Below, piece by piece: positions 44,467-56,288 of a stretch of DNA of 64,000 nt. Within the stretch, counting starts at the first letter, position 1. Each line of letters starts with the position of its first letter. Origin of the DNA: Lineus longissimus (Eukaryota; Nemertea; Pilidiophora; Heteronemertea; Lineidae); assembly GCF_910592395.1 (NCBI RefSeq), contig NC_088316.1, positions 8,928,001 to 8,992,000 on the forward strand, in the 5' to 3' direction. The notes below the pieces were generated by a model, which worked only from the letters and a program-made list of their open reading frames with translations, made no database searches and was not told the origin of the DNA. The position numbers and the translations under genes were made by a program.

Positions 44467-45305
44467 TTACAATACAATTTACAATACAATTTGATATTTA
44501 TAACGCGCCTTTCCAGGTCGCCCTGCTCAAAGCGCGGGAAAAAAACCTCCTACTAAATACCGTAGTGTTTTTTGAAAAGCCAGGATTTTAAAGCGGTCTT
44601 GAATGAATTGATGGTTGGGATTGATCTTATTTCAGATGGTAAATTATTCCAAAGTTTTGGGGCAGCCACAGAGAAGCTTCGGTCCCCATAACGTGATTTT
44701 GAGCGTGGGACAATGAGAAGCTCTGAGGAGGACGACCTGGTCTGACGCGCTCTGGTCTGATTATGCAGCAGACAAGACAGATATGCGGGCGCAACACCAC
44801 ATCTGGCCTTGAAGCAGGTCAAGAGAATTTTAAATTGAATCCTGCACTTGACTGGGAGCCAATGTAATTCCCGAAAAAGTTGGCGTGATGTGGTCGCGCT
44901 TTTTAATGCCACATATCAGTCTTGCTGCTGAGTTTTGCACTTTCTGCATTGGTGCTGTAACATCACCTGGGAGTCCATAGAGAAGACCATTGTTTACATC
45001 AAGCTTTGAAGATATAAAGGCATGTACGAGGCGCTCAGTGCTTTTACGGTCCAAGTACTTCCTGATCCGCCCAATCTTGTGCAAGCTGAAGTACGCTGCC
45101 CTACATACATTCTTAACATGTTCACGCATACTCATATGTTTGTCAAAACAAACCCCCAGGTCCCTGACGGAGTCAGAGCTCGGGATTGCTACACCGTTAA
45201 CATCAATCTTATTGACAGAACCAACCCTCCGTGATGATGCAATGCTCACAAAATCTGTTTTTGGAGCATTCAATGATAGCTTGTTGTCATGCAGCCAGCC
45301 CTGGT
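44467..45305 (-). pseudogene. 5'-truncated CR1/L2-like LINE inserted in the minisatellite
   Basis: Minus-strand frames 45321-44830 and 44912-44553 encode the RT C terminus: WLHDNKLSLNAPKTDFV, LGVCFDKHMSMREHV, KVQNSAARLI, then LHWLPVKCRIQFKILLTCFK, and LWNNLPSEIRS. A frameshift near 44890 separates them. The 3' end reads GCGCTTTGAGCAGGGCGACC, GGAAAGGCGCGTTATAAAT and a short ATTGTA-type repeat, as in CR1/L2 tails. Only the last 260 or so codons remain, which is normal 5' truncation. Confidence 0.87.
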
Positions 45306-45639
45306 CATGTCCATTGGTCACATCCAGTAGATTTACATACTTGCATGTAGTAATGAGGAACCGGCGTGGAAACTAACCCGCGGCGTGGCGCTGATGCACA
45401 ACTCGGTCTACAATACAGAGGCGCTAACCCACAGCCAGGTTGAAACAATGACTGTGACGTCGCGTCACTACGCCGAGGCATGACGTCGCCATTTGCTCTG
45501 TTCTAGAGGTAAATGTCATGACGCCTCCTATCGTTAAAAATTGAGTTGTGCCTCAGCACCGCCTGTAATTTTAGTTCCTCATTAGGCACTGAACAACCTG
45601 TTCACCAGTCAAATCCAGTATTCCGTGCTAATGCAGCTT

Positions 45640-46420
45640 CAGCAGTTATCATTGTATGGGTAATGTTTACAAGTCACATTGACTTTCCAATAAGATAAAC
45701 ACACAGTATGTACTCATCTAACATCAGCTTTACAGAAAAATTAAGAAGCCGTCCTGCACATGTACAATATGTAGTTCTGGTCACTATCAGAAACTTCTGA
45801 TTACTTATACTCTTGTTCGCCAAGAAGCTGTCCTGGACCATTCAGTTCAGGCCACCATCTTGAAGAGTCATCCTCTGGTATGCCAGGAAGCCATCCTGGA
45901 CAATGCAGTTCAGGCCACCATCGGAAACTCTTGAATTCATCCTCTAGTATGCCAAGAAGCATTGACAGTGCGCCACCATCAGATAAAAAAGAACAGTTTC
46001 CACCTAATAATCATGTAAAAAAGAAGAACACAGGCTTTAATACTACCATTTTTTTAATCAATAATTTACATGTACATGTTGTATGTGAGCTTTACTTTCA
46101 CTTGGTGGGTTAGTGGGACACCAACAGATAACTCATAGAATTGGCAAAGGGCAGCTGTTCCCAATTCTTGACACACCCGTTCCTGTGTTGTAACATTCAG
46201 CAAAACAATTTTTAACAAGCTCAATTAAAGGTTAATGACTTTAAAATGCTTTGGTTTAATACTCTGTATCTATATTATGCTGTTATTACACAAACTGCTT
46301 CTGAGTACATGTATTTATGATGAAATTGGGGAGCTGGTTAAATACTAACAGGAAGAAGGAAAAGAGGGAGTGTGAAGGAACAATCCCAAGAACCTCTATA
46401 GAGATTCAACGTACACATAT
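45640..46420. other. Spacer with a 70-bp short tandem repeat
   Basis: About 45818-45960 holds two to three copies of GCCAAGAAGC..TCCTGGAC, CAGTTCAGGCCACCATC and CATCCTCTGGTATG. No gene recognised. Confidence 0.55.
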
Positions 46421-46756
46421 TTAAAGCGGCAATCTATGGAATACATGTAGGTTTTACTATATTGTCCAACTTCTGCTTGCCATAAAACAATCCCATGATC
46501 TCAGATTGTTTTCAAACGCACAGAGTAGACGTACGTAGATACATGTTCTATGATTGTCTACGAAGTTTCGGTGAATATAATTACCGATAAGATGGTTTTT
46601 GAGCAAGTTAAACACAGATACTTTTGCGAGGTCAGTGTAATAGCGAGCACTCGTTAGACTGTGTACTCGGGATATGCTATGTACATTTCACTGTACATTT
46701 GGCGTCGGGTGACGTGAGATTAAAACCTACATGTATTCCATAGAGTGCCGCTTTAA
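46421..46756. mobile_element. TTAA MITE family 3, 336 bp
   Basis: Left TTAAAGCGGCAATCTATGGA..ATACATGTAGGTTTTA and right the complement, ending ATAGAGTGCCGCTTTAA. TIRs about 36 bp, TTAA on both sides, interior non-coding. Confidence 0.85.
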
Positions 46757-47996
46757 CAATTTGGTAAATCAACAAATATGGCCAGCGGTAAAATTTCACC
46801 TATTTGAAGTACACTTAATCAGGCACTACAATAACCAAACTGACCCAGAAAGCAAGTAAAGTCAGTCAAAAGTTATATCACATCTGGGTCAGCATTGTCA
46901 TCATCAGATTCTGCAACTGTGTTATCATCTCCATCTTCAACGTCAGAGGCTAACCAACTTTCAGCATCATGCAATGGCGAATTTTCCATATAGTCACTGA
47001 TCTCCTGTTCTGCCTCAAATCTGCACACATTTTCTGTGATTTCACAGATTTCCTCCTCAGAGAATACAGATTGATTTCCAATTGTAAACTGCAAATTGTA
47101 AACTGCAAATTGTTCATATACGAAACCTCAGGCATTTGCAAGCTGACATATTTTTTACAATGCGTGTTAAAGACATGTAGACGCTTCTCGATGTCTACAA
47201 TCTCAGCCATTACGAATGAAGATACTCCGAGTTCAAGGTTTGTAGGACAGTCTCCAATAGGCAATGCAGAGACAAGTTGAGCATGTTTGCTACAGTAGTA
47301 TCTGGAAACATTTTTCATTTCTTTTTGTAAGAGCTCAGTTTCCTCTTCTGCCCTCTCCTTAAGACAAAGTAAGGTTCCAGCCTGACGTTGAGTCCTTGAT
47401 TCTATTGATGCACCTGGGAATCGGAACTGGACTGCATCTTCAAAAGCAAGGGGTGGTTGGTCGGCATTGGTGTTGTATGTCCCCAGCAGTTTCTTCACAG
47501 TAGATGTTGTCTTGGAGATACTCTTGCTTAGCTTGACGGCAATGGCCTGTCCAGCTGAAAATGAAGTTAGAAGATAAACTAAACTGATAAACATATGAAC
47601 ACATCAATAACGGGATGTGCTGAACCCCTTGTAACATTGCAAACCTTGATTGATTCCTGCAACGTACTGATATCCACAAGATGATTGGTTATCCAATTCA
47701 CAGAGAACATTAAGGAAATTAGAGGTTATTGATTTCTATGGAAGCTCTATGTTGCTGGGAATCTAAGTAGCAATCTTCATTCATGGCAACAGCATTATGT
47801 AAGATGACATCACTGCCCTCCTTTTTTCGCAAAACACTTCTAAAGGCCAGGGTCCAGACAGATCTAGGTCAGTAGGTCGGTAATGCTAAAATGCATTACA
47901 GATGATTACTCGGCGGTAGTAAATTCTCAAGAATGGACCATCATGGCCTTCAACATCAATACAAACAACCAAAATGAAACGAACCAGATTCTCATT

Positions 47997-48217
47997 TTAA
48001 GAGGGACTATAGGCAGGAGCAGAGGCGCTAATCTGGCCATCTTCAGGCGACTTATATACACAGGGAGGGCCCTGGGTCATGTCCGATTCAGCATTAAATA
48101 TATTCTTCGTACAAGCGTGAATCATTTCAACGCACTGTGAGAAGTGAGAGACCCCTACTCGCGACATTGAGTAACTTTATCTTGCCTACCTAGCCGCTGC
48201 CTATATTGTCCCTTTAA
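47997..48217. mobile_element. TTAA MITE family 1, copy 3 (KDZ intron)
   Basis: Begins TTAAGAGGGACTATAGGCAG and ends GCCTATATTGTCCCTTTAA. Inverted relative to the other two copies. Lies in the intron between the last two KDZ exons. Confidence 0.85.
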
Positions 48218-48353
48218 GGCAGGTCTTCAGATTAGACCTCAGATTTTAACTTACTGGCATATTTCTTCATCATCTCGATAAGGACTTTCCGTTCTGTACA
48301 ATGCCTTTGTAGCTCCTGCATTAGGGTTTCCTTTCCAGAAATTCCTGAGATTG

Positions 48354-49479
48354 TAAAAAATGGCCAGGGCCATTGTGCTCACCTCATGTGGAGGAAAGAT
48401 GGATAAAGAGCATGGTATTGTGTCATGTAGTGTTAGGTTTGATGTAGGTCCAAGCAATTACAATTTCCCCAAAATGGCCAATTTACAGTACATTCCACCT
48501 CTGTGACCTTGAAAAGTAGGTCAAATCAAAGAAGACCCGGGTGACACATTGAATGGTTGTTAGAATTAGATGTACCTATGATATAAAATTGGTGCCAATC
48601 GGGCAAGTCATTACTAGGAATAATGGCATTTTGAAGAATTTAGGATTTGGCCCCCTCACTGGAGGCCAAACGGCAAATCAGATTGCACCAAACTTCGGTA
48701 CCTGAGATCACCTGACCAAGGGGTACATGTGTACTTAATTTGTGATCAATAGTCATTGCAGTTAAGAAACGTGCCATAGTTACGGCCTGACGGCGAATTT
48801 ACGCCATTTGACCTCTGTGACCTTGACAAGAAGGTCAAATTAAAAACCTGTGTGACATATACTGTATGGTGGTTAGATGTACCCATGATATCAAATTGGT
48901 GGCAATCGGGCAAGAAGTTAAGGAATAATCACATTTTTAAGGTTTTGGGATTTTGCCCCCTGGTGGTCAAGTGGTGAATCATATTGGACCAAACTTCGGT
49001 CCCTGAGATCACCTGACTAAGGGGTAAATGTGTACCAAATTTGGTATCAATAGTCATTGCAGTTTAGAAACGTGCCATTGTTACATCCTAACGGCCAATT
49101 TACACCATTTGACCTCTGTGACCTTGAAAAGGAGATCAAATCAAAAACCCGGAGGATATATGATGCACCTTTGCTAGAAGTACCTACCATATTTTTTTCA
49201 AAATTTCCCGACTACTATTAAGGGAGATATTGCATATTTTCACTTTTAACGTTTGGCCTCCTGGTGGCCAAACCATGAAACGAATCGGACCGAAACTTGG
49301 TCTCCAAGGTGTCATTACATAAGGGTACATGTGTACCAAGTTTCAACTCAATAGCTCTAACAGTTACGAAACGTGCCCTGCTAACGGACGACGGACGCAG
49401 ACGACGACGACGACGACGACGGACGACGGACGCCACGGTATGGGATAAGCTCACCTCTGCTAAGAGGTGAGCTAAAAAG
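48354..49479 (-). mobile_element. Family A repeat, copy A7 (complete)
   Basis: Minus-strand 5' end TTTTTAGCTCACCTC-TTAGCA-GAGGTGAGCTTA at 49479, followed by a CGTCGT-rich stretch. 3' end GAGGTGAGCACAATGGCCCT + GGCCAT at 48354. Same subfamily as A3. Three AGGTCA-CAG-AGGTCA-type sites read on the minus strand. Its 3' end stops 10 bp before the acceptor of KDZ exon 48344-48255. Confidence 0.85.
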
Positions 49480-50733
49480 GAAAGACAAATTTATTACCAA
49501 TCACTGTAAAAACGAATACTCTTTCTGAAAAAAGTCCTAGTACATGTCTCTTAGTCAAATACTCAAAGGTCTGCCAATTCTAATTTCCTCAGAACATAGT
49601 GTCATTTTCAATAAAAACAATGGTAAAAATCACCAATAAGAAGTTAAAAAGGGGGTACTGGTACTTCGTCGAAAACTTGCATCTTTTGGAAAGAGGTTTC
49701 CAATAAGTAGTGTGTCAGTTCATCTTTAGCCAAATCCTATGAAGATTAGTGAGGGATTTCAATAATCCATGCTTTTGGAGCAAGAGATACAACAAAAAAT
49801 TAATAAATGAAAGAAAGAGGAGAAACAAAGCATTTCAGGTACAAATTGAAGCTAACCTGAGTTTTTGGAGGTTGGGTTTTTGAATTCTCTTTCAAAAATT
49901 GGTCCACTTCATTCTGGTCGACAAAGTACACCCCACTGTGCTTTGGTTCCTCAACACTTCTCCCTGATGTCTTCTTTCGCACCAATCCAAAGTTTGCATC
50001 CATTGATATAATTCTTTGATATTCATCCTTCTGAAAAAAAGAATGGCCAATGTGCTTTAGAGAGGGATGTAATTTATCAGTCCTGGTTTCATCTAGAGGA
50101 CGTCTCATATCCCGGTGCAAGAGGCAACCTGAGTAGGAGGTAGTGTTTCCGCAACAAAATCGAACAATCGATGAGTCAGCCATGCCCAATCTCAGTGGTC
50201 ACTCCATCAGAGTATATCAACAACAATTTGATAAAGAGGTCCAGCTACAAAATGTTGTGCTTGTTGGGCTGCGCCAAAAGTATAAAGCTTACCACTGGAC
50301 ACGCAGGACATTTTATATCCTCAGGAGCCGACATAACCTCCAACTGATGAATAAAGAAACGGTATTCTTCGAAAGTTTCATTAATGAGAACCTTGTAGAT
50401 ATCCTGCAAAAACTGTAAGAAGAAGTGATTTAAACCTTAACACTGTACAATACCGCCAGAGTGTGAAAAACCATGTACCACTATATCAGCAGATAATCAT
50501 TTAAGGCTTTGCGTCATCTTGTTTGAGATCATCATTTAGTTATTATGACATGTAATCACTCTTAATGAGTTCGGCTTATTTCAAATTCACAAAGAAATTA
50601 AAGGCAAAAGTGCACCTGGGAGGAGAGAGGACTGTGCTCTTTTGAAGATTACTTAAGATCACACTTCACAAGATTGATGTCGTGCCCAACAGGGTTTAAA
50701 GGGTTAATCTAGGAAAAGCATAAAAAGAAGCAC

Positions 50734-51352
50734 TTAACCCTTAAAGCGCCAGAGGCGACGATCGTCGACATAAGGGGGAAAGCGCCAGAGGCGACGATCG
50801 TCGACAGCAGACATTTAGTTCCACCTGTCTGCTAAGAGATGGCAGTGAGTGTGCATGTACGCTCTTTGGTACTTCGACAGTGATGCTTAGCACATAAAAT
50901 GGCATCGAAAAAATTTCAAGTTTCTATACAAGCTTTTGAGTATTTTATCAAAAACTTGAAGCCCCATTTTCGGGGGAATGACGTCATCAGGAGTAATTAG
51001 CGCTGCTACGACTAATTAGACGGATGCTTCGACCAGGAATCGGATGGAAACGATGTATTTAGACCCAAACTTCATATTAAAATACCAAGGGAGGTATAAA
51101 AAGCTGATGGAGGTATGTTCTGGCCATATTTTTTTTGATTATGGGTATTTGCACTAATTAACCCCTAATTAGTAAATTTTGGCGGGAAATGTCACAAAAA
51201 TCGACGGGAATTACCATTTGTATAAAATCATCAGTACATTCCATGGTGTTTGTAACAAAAATAATGTTGTTATTAATCATTTTCAAAAATGCTTGGTTAA
51301 TTCGGCGCTCAGGGGTAATATGATTTTGTTAATTAGGCGCTTTAAGGGTTAA
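50734..51352. mobile_element. TTAA MITE family 4, 619 bp (KDZ intron)
   Basis: Left TTAACCCTTAAAGCGCC, right GGCGCTTTAAGGGTTAA, a 17-bp perfect inverted pair. Near the left end GCGCCAGAGGCGACGATCG is duplicated in tandem (about 50747 and 50780). Confidence 0.82.
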
Positions 51353-52814
51353 AATGCACAAGCTTGACTCACCGGATCATTTACTTCAACATAAGGATGA
51401 TGTATATACTTCAGTGACTCACAAAAATCAAACACAGGGACTGGAACTTGAAGATACAGGACTCGAAGCATTTCCATCAGATGGAAATCAAAGCAGATCT
51501 TTGGATTTTTTGGAGAAGCTGGCCAAAGACAGAGGCGGATAAGTGTTGTCGGCTCCTCCTCGCATTTGCAGAATTTGACAACAACGGTGTGGTGGCGTCC
51601 TAAAATTGGAATAATTTGGAGAAAAATTAGTCTCTGGCTACAGAAATATTTCAATTGCTAGCGGAGGATGGTAGTTGCACAGGTGCACATGAACGGGGTG
51701 TACTAATACATGATAGTTCCAATTCCGAATAATTTCGTCCAACACTCCATAATGGGTCAACAGGAGATGGGGTCAAAACTGGTTAACTTATTGGATAAAC
51801 TGTCCATGATATTTTTTAATGATAATCACATTTTATCAAGCTTTGGTATGCAGCACCATCAGCGATAAGTACTATCTATGCTAGTTGTGTAGTCAAAGAA
51901 AGCTGGAATATCAAATTCAAATTAAGACATATTTAATGAGAGAAAGCTCACCTTTGGAGTCGACAACAATCACATGCTTGTTATAGGATTCCAAACATTC
52001 CTTATGACGTTCATCATCCCGAAGATATATAGTTGCAGAATATGGAACCCAAGCTTTTTCCTAAAAGGAATTGGTTTGAATTAGTTAAACCTAAAAAGAA
52101 CCAAACTTAGGAGCTAGAATAAAACATTGTGGCCAAGGGTCTTGCCTACGATTGATTCAAGTGCTTCATGATGATGCATTGCTCAAGTCAAACTGTAAGA
52201 TTGATTTACACTTGTAAAACCTCTTTTGACAATTCAATAAGTTAGCAAGCAAAGTTGATTAAGAATCCATCAAACCCAAAATAAGAGGTAAACGGTACAC
52301 ATGAAGTACAAAGGTCTCTAGGTACCATATCAGGAGAACAATAGCTTGTCGAAGAAAGACATACAATATAGATTTCACAAAAGGTAATAGTGTTCTTACC
52401 TTCCAAGTATAGACTCTGTGAAAAGGTTGTTGTCTGTGGGTAACATCAAGACAGCTTTTGCAGAAATATTTTGGTGGTAGACAATCCTCACAATGGAAGA
52501 CCTTGCTGCCGGAAAATTCAACTCTGCACACAGAACAACAAGAACTTGGGGCAAGGGATTCCAAAAAGGCATCAACAAGGACAGACCTCAACTTCTTCCA
52601 ATTGTCCAGTTGCTTCACCTTTGTTGAAGCATAACTTCTTTTAGGAGCTGAAGTGAAAAAAAGGCTACATTAATCTGCGAAATTGGATGGATCATGTACA
52701 TGTACATATTGTCAATCTGACAGCAGAATGATAAAGAATATCCTTTAGTTGTACATGTACACATGCCCATATAAGGCTTCATTTTGGCTAGCAAGCGCAC
52801 ATGGTGTGAATGTA

Positions 52815-53011
52815 GGTAAAAAAGGTACAGGTAAAAAAGGTACAGGTAAAAAAGGTACGGTAAAAAAGGTACAGGAAAAAAAGGTACAAGTAAAAAAGGT
52901 ATCGGAAAAAAAGGTACAAGTAAAAAAGGTATCGGAAAAAAAAGATACAGGAAAAACAGGTACAGGTAAAAAAGGTACAAGAAAAATGGGGACTAGGTAA
53001 AAAAGGTACAG
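52815..53011. repeat. MULE left TIR (15-bp tandem array)
   Basis: Poly-A-rich tandem array; apparent ORFs through it read (KKGTG)n or (LFYLY)n and are not genes. Confidence 0.9.
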
Positions 53012-53481
53012 GTATGGTGTCTTTGCTGTCAAATGTTATAAATTGCACGTCTTGTTTATTGTAAATGAAGTCAAATTTTGGGGTTATTATGATTATTATG
53101 TAGATGTTGTGTGGTGGAGGTAACTTATACTGAGATAGGCAAAGTTTAGATATGTTTTCAATCAGTCAGTCAAATGGAAACCATGTTATGTGTTGGTTAT
53201 TTGTTTTTTGTGTATCCAAACTAATTACTTCCTTGCTAGAGTAAAGTTGATTAACTTCTAATTGCCAAAGCATAATTATGACTACTGTAATTAATCCGAT
53301 TAACAATCAATCAGAAAATCCCTTGTCCAAGGTGGATTGTTCCAGGTCTGGTATTAATTAGGAAGGTCTTCCCAAGCTGATACCACCTGGAATATTTATT
53401 TTACTGATACCAACGGTTTTGAATACATTCAGGGTTTTTTCACACTTTTGTAACTATGAAACTAAGGGCTTCTAACTGTAA

Positions 53482-54991
53482 ATGAGTAATCAAAGGGGAC
53501 ATTGGCCATCAGTACCCATTCAGTCACCAGCCACGATGGAGGTTATTACAAATAATAAAGGGGGTCAGAAGATATGTCTCAACGGTTACATGTTCAATCG
53601 ACACCGGTCTACTGCTGATCACACTTACTGGCGATGTAGTTGTCACAACACAAGGGTAGATTACGAACCACGCTGAACATTGAAAATCCAGCTCCTCTCT
53701 CCGAACACAATCATGATCCAGAGCAACGCAATGTTGATGTTACGAAGGCGAGGGCTTCGATGAAACGACTTGCTGCCGAATCACTGGATAGTAAACCAAG
53801 TCAGATCCTCGCTCGTGTTACTGCTACAGTCCCGAACAATGCCCAAGGATTCATCCCCGCACCAGATGTATGTAAACAGACAATTCGAAACGAAAAAAAC
53901 AGGAATATGCCTGTAGAACCAGCTGATGTTAATGAACTGTTGCTTGAAAATGGATACACTCTGACGTTAAGCAAGAATGGGGAGGCACCAAGACAGTTCC
54001 TTTTGTTTGACAACGAAGACCGTGAAGGAAACAGGATCATCTGCTTTTCATCAGTGGAACAACTTGAAAAACTGGCTGAGGCGGAGAAGTGGTTTATAGA
54101 CGGAAACTTTGGAGCATCGCCCAGAAACTTCTTGCAAGTCTATTTCATACAGGTACCACTTGGAGAACTGAACATTTTAACTGCAACAGCGTTTCTGCAG
54201 AGGAAGACTACCGAGACCTATAATGAACTGTTCACAAAGATTGTAGAAAGCTGCAAAAACACGTTTGGTTACGCACCAAGTCCTACCATTGTGATGAAAG
54301 ACTTTGAAATCGCAGCGCTCAATGCTTTAAGAGACATCCTTGGGGATGACTCCGACATCAAGGGCTGCTTTTATCATCTTACTCAGTCGACTTGGAGAAA
54401 GGTTCAGGAACTTGGTCTGGTGCCCGTGTACAAACAAAACGAGGACTTCAGACATTTTTGTGGAATGCTAGATGGTGTGGCATTCTTGCCTCTGCAGGAT
54501 GTAGCTGCTGGAATGGACTATGTACGACAGGTTGCTCCCCCAGAAGCAGCCGACCTTATCAACTACTTCGATGCCACATATGTCAACGGCGTCTATCTAA
54601 TGTTCGCGCAGCTGATGGTCGTGTCCGTCTCCGCAGAAACCCACCCTCCTTTCCACCAGAATTATGGAATGTGCACAATACCACATTAAATGGCGATCCG
54701 CGAACCAACAATGTGAGCGAAGCTGGCAACAATCGCTTCAACCACTTGACCGGACAAGCTCATCCATCTATATGGAAATGCATCCAAACGTTGCAGCTCG
54801 AAGAACAGTCGGTCCGTGCCATGGTCGCTCAACATGCCGTTGGTAACCTCCCCCATAAAAGGATTCGTCGGGAAACGCAGCACCAGCAGCGTCGCCTGCA
54901 AACTCTGTGCCAAGACTACAATCGTGGTGATAAAGACATTGGACAATTTCTGCGTGGGGTGGGACACTGCATCAGGATTGCCAACCTTTGA
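53482..54991 (+). pseudogene. MULE transposase with N-terminal FLYWCH zinc finger
   Basis: The first frame (53482-53676) starts MSNQRGHWPS and carries GGQKICLNGYMFNRHR..YWRCSC, a FLYWCH finger whose final His-x-His (SEHNHDP) lies in the next frame (53640-54689). That frame continues with the MULE core: WFIDGNFGASPRNFLQVYF (first Asp), IVMKDFEIAALNALRDIL (second Asp) and GCFYHLTQSTWRKVQELGL (His). The last part is in a third frame to 54991 (FPPELWNVHN, RTNNVSEAGNNRFNHL with the Glu). Two frameshifts, near 53645-53660 and 54630-54660, inactivate the copy; otherwise all DDE residues are intact, about 500 residues in total. Role: cut-and-paste transposition, with FLYWCH binding the TIRs. Confidence 0.9.
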
Positions 54992-55009
54992 ACTTTTGTG
55001 AATGATTAG

Positions 55010-56288
55010 AATTTTGGTCAGACTTTATTGGACTGTAATACCAAAGACTAGAGAGACTCAGGTAATACGTTGTAATTGTGCTCTTCCTGTCAGACTATAG
55101 GACACTCCGTCAGATTTAATTGAATTCATTTCAGCCTGGTGTTCTGCATCGGCTATTTGTCGAAGAAATGCAGAAGAGAATCAATACCTAAAAAAGTAAC
55201 CAAATGTTACAACAAGACAATTTAACGGTTGTGTCAAAAGGTGATTAGAAAACATTCAAACTCTTTATTTGCCCTTTCAAAGTTTTCAGAATGTATTTAA
55301 ATAATTTTATTTCAGATTTGATATTTGGACAAAAGTGGTGGTATATGTATACCTCATGGCACGGTTGCTGGTTGATCTACTGAACAGTGTTATACTTTCG
55401 TCATGACTGTTGGTCCCTCTGAGTCACTGTCAGCATTCTGTTTCTATAGTGTGCATCTTAATTAAATGATTTGATGTCAATATTCTTACTCATATTGCAC
55501 CTCATTGAATTTTACTCAGTATGGTACAATAAACTTTATTTTGCTATATAAATGTTACTTTGTTCTTATCACCAGTCGAAATCCGTGTTGGGCATGGCAC
55601 CCAGGTAATCAGGAAGGTACATAGGACGATCATATACTCGTGTTTAGGACAACCGGACAATAGGAAAGGCACATTAAAATTATGTTTTTCGGGACGGCTG
55701 GAGGCATTAGCCACTACCCCCCCCCCCCCAGATTGCTTTGCCTCTGCCTTGAGTCCCACGAATCTCGCTTAGAATGTCTTCTCGCCAATGAGTAGAGACC
55801 CCAGACTAACAAACAAATCAATTAGCAATAAACATCCATTCTAAAAACCTTCAATCAAGTTAAATAAATCCCATTTCCTTACAATGTAATTACTGGTTTC
55901 TATATACACATAACCTTCAGGTCAATTTAACTGGCTAGGCCAGAGTTAGACCAATAAGTGGGCCTATTCTGGAGGAGGCCTTTAGAAGCCACACCTTCTA
56001 TCTCATAATGTACCATGGACAAATAACATGGATGTCATTGGGAGACGCCTACGGCCGACTGCTGTCATCAGAGGGAAGATGTCATCAGTTAACAAGTCAC
56101 TTTTCAAATAAAACCCTTCACAACCCTCGAGTCTCAAGTGTGCATCACCTGCGATATCCGCGCCAAGCCAGTAATTCACAATAGCTGATACTATTATACT
56201 AGCTATAAATCCCGAAATGAACATCTTTAGAGAAATAACTAGAATGTGAGACTCAACGAATTTCATACAATAACTTTTTAAAAAGTGT
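55010..56288. other. MULE 3' internal region
   Basis: Non-coding; C run near 55720. No second ORF recognised. Confidence 0.4.

Larger units (their letters stand above)
46873..52647 (-). pseudogene. KDZ-type (Kyakuja-Dileera-Zisupton) transposase gene, incomplete
   Basis: Exons on the minus strand, phases consistent except where noted: 52647-52400, 52060-51952, 51599-51373, 50403-50293, 50030-49857, [gap], 48344-48255, 47554-46873. Exon 1 has a CxC-type zinc cluster (CCSVCRVEF, HCEDCLPP, CKSCLDVTHRQQPFHRVYTW). Exon 3 reads FCKCEEEP..LCLWPASP. Exon 4 ends DIKCPACP and exon 5 carries ISMDANFGLVRKKTSG, the first catalytic Asp of the KDZ RNase H fold. The last exon is helical and ends acidic. The region with the second Asp, the His cluster and Glu is absent, and exons at 49857 and 48344 do not fit in phase (0 versus 1). 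Start exons lie upstream, beyond the MULE insertion, or are lost. Confidence 0.72.

Noticed and set aside
52749-53048. Several ORFs of 80-120 codons rich in KKGT or LFYLY on both strands
   Set aside because: They translate the 15-bp tandem arrays that form the MULE ends; the mirror set at 56285-56584 has the same cause.
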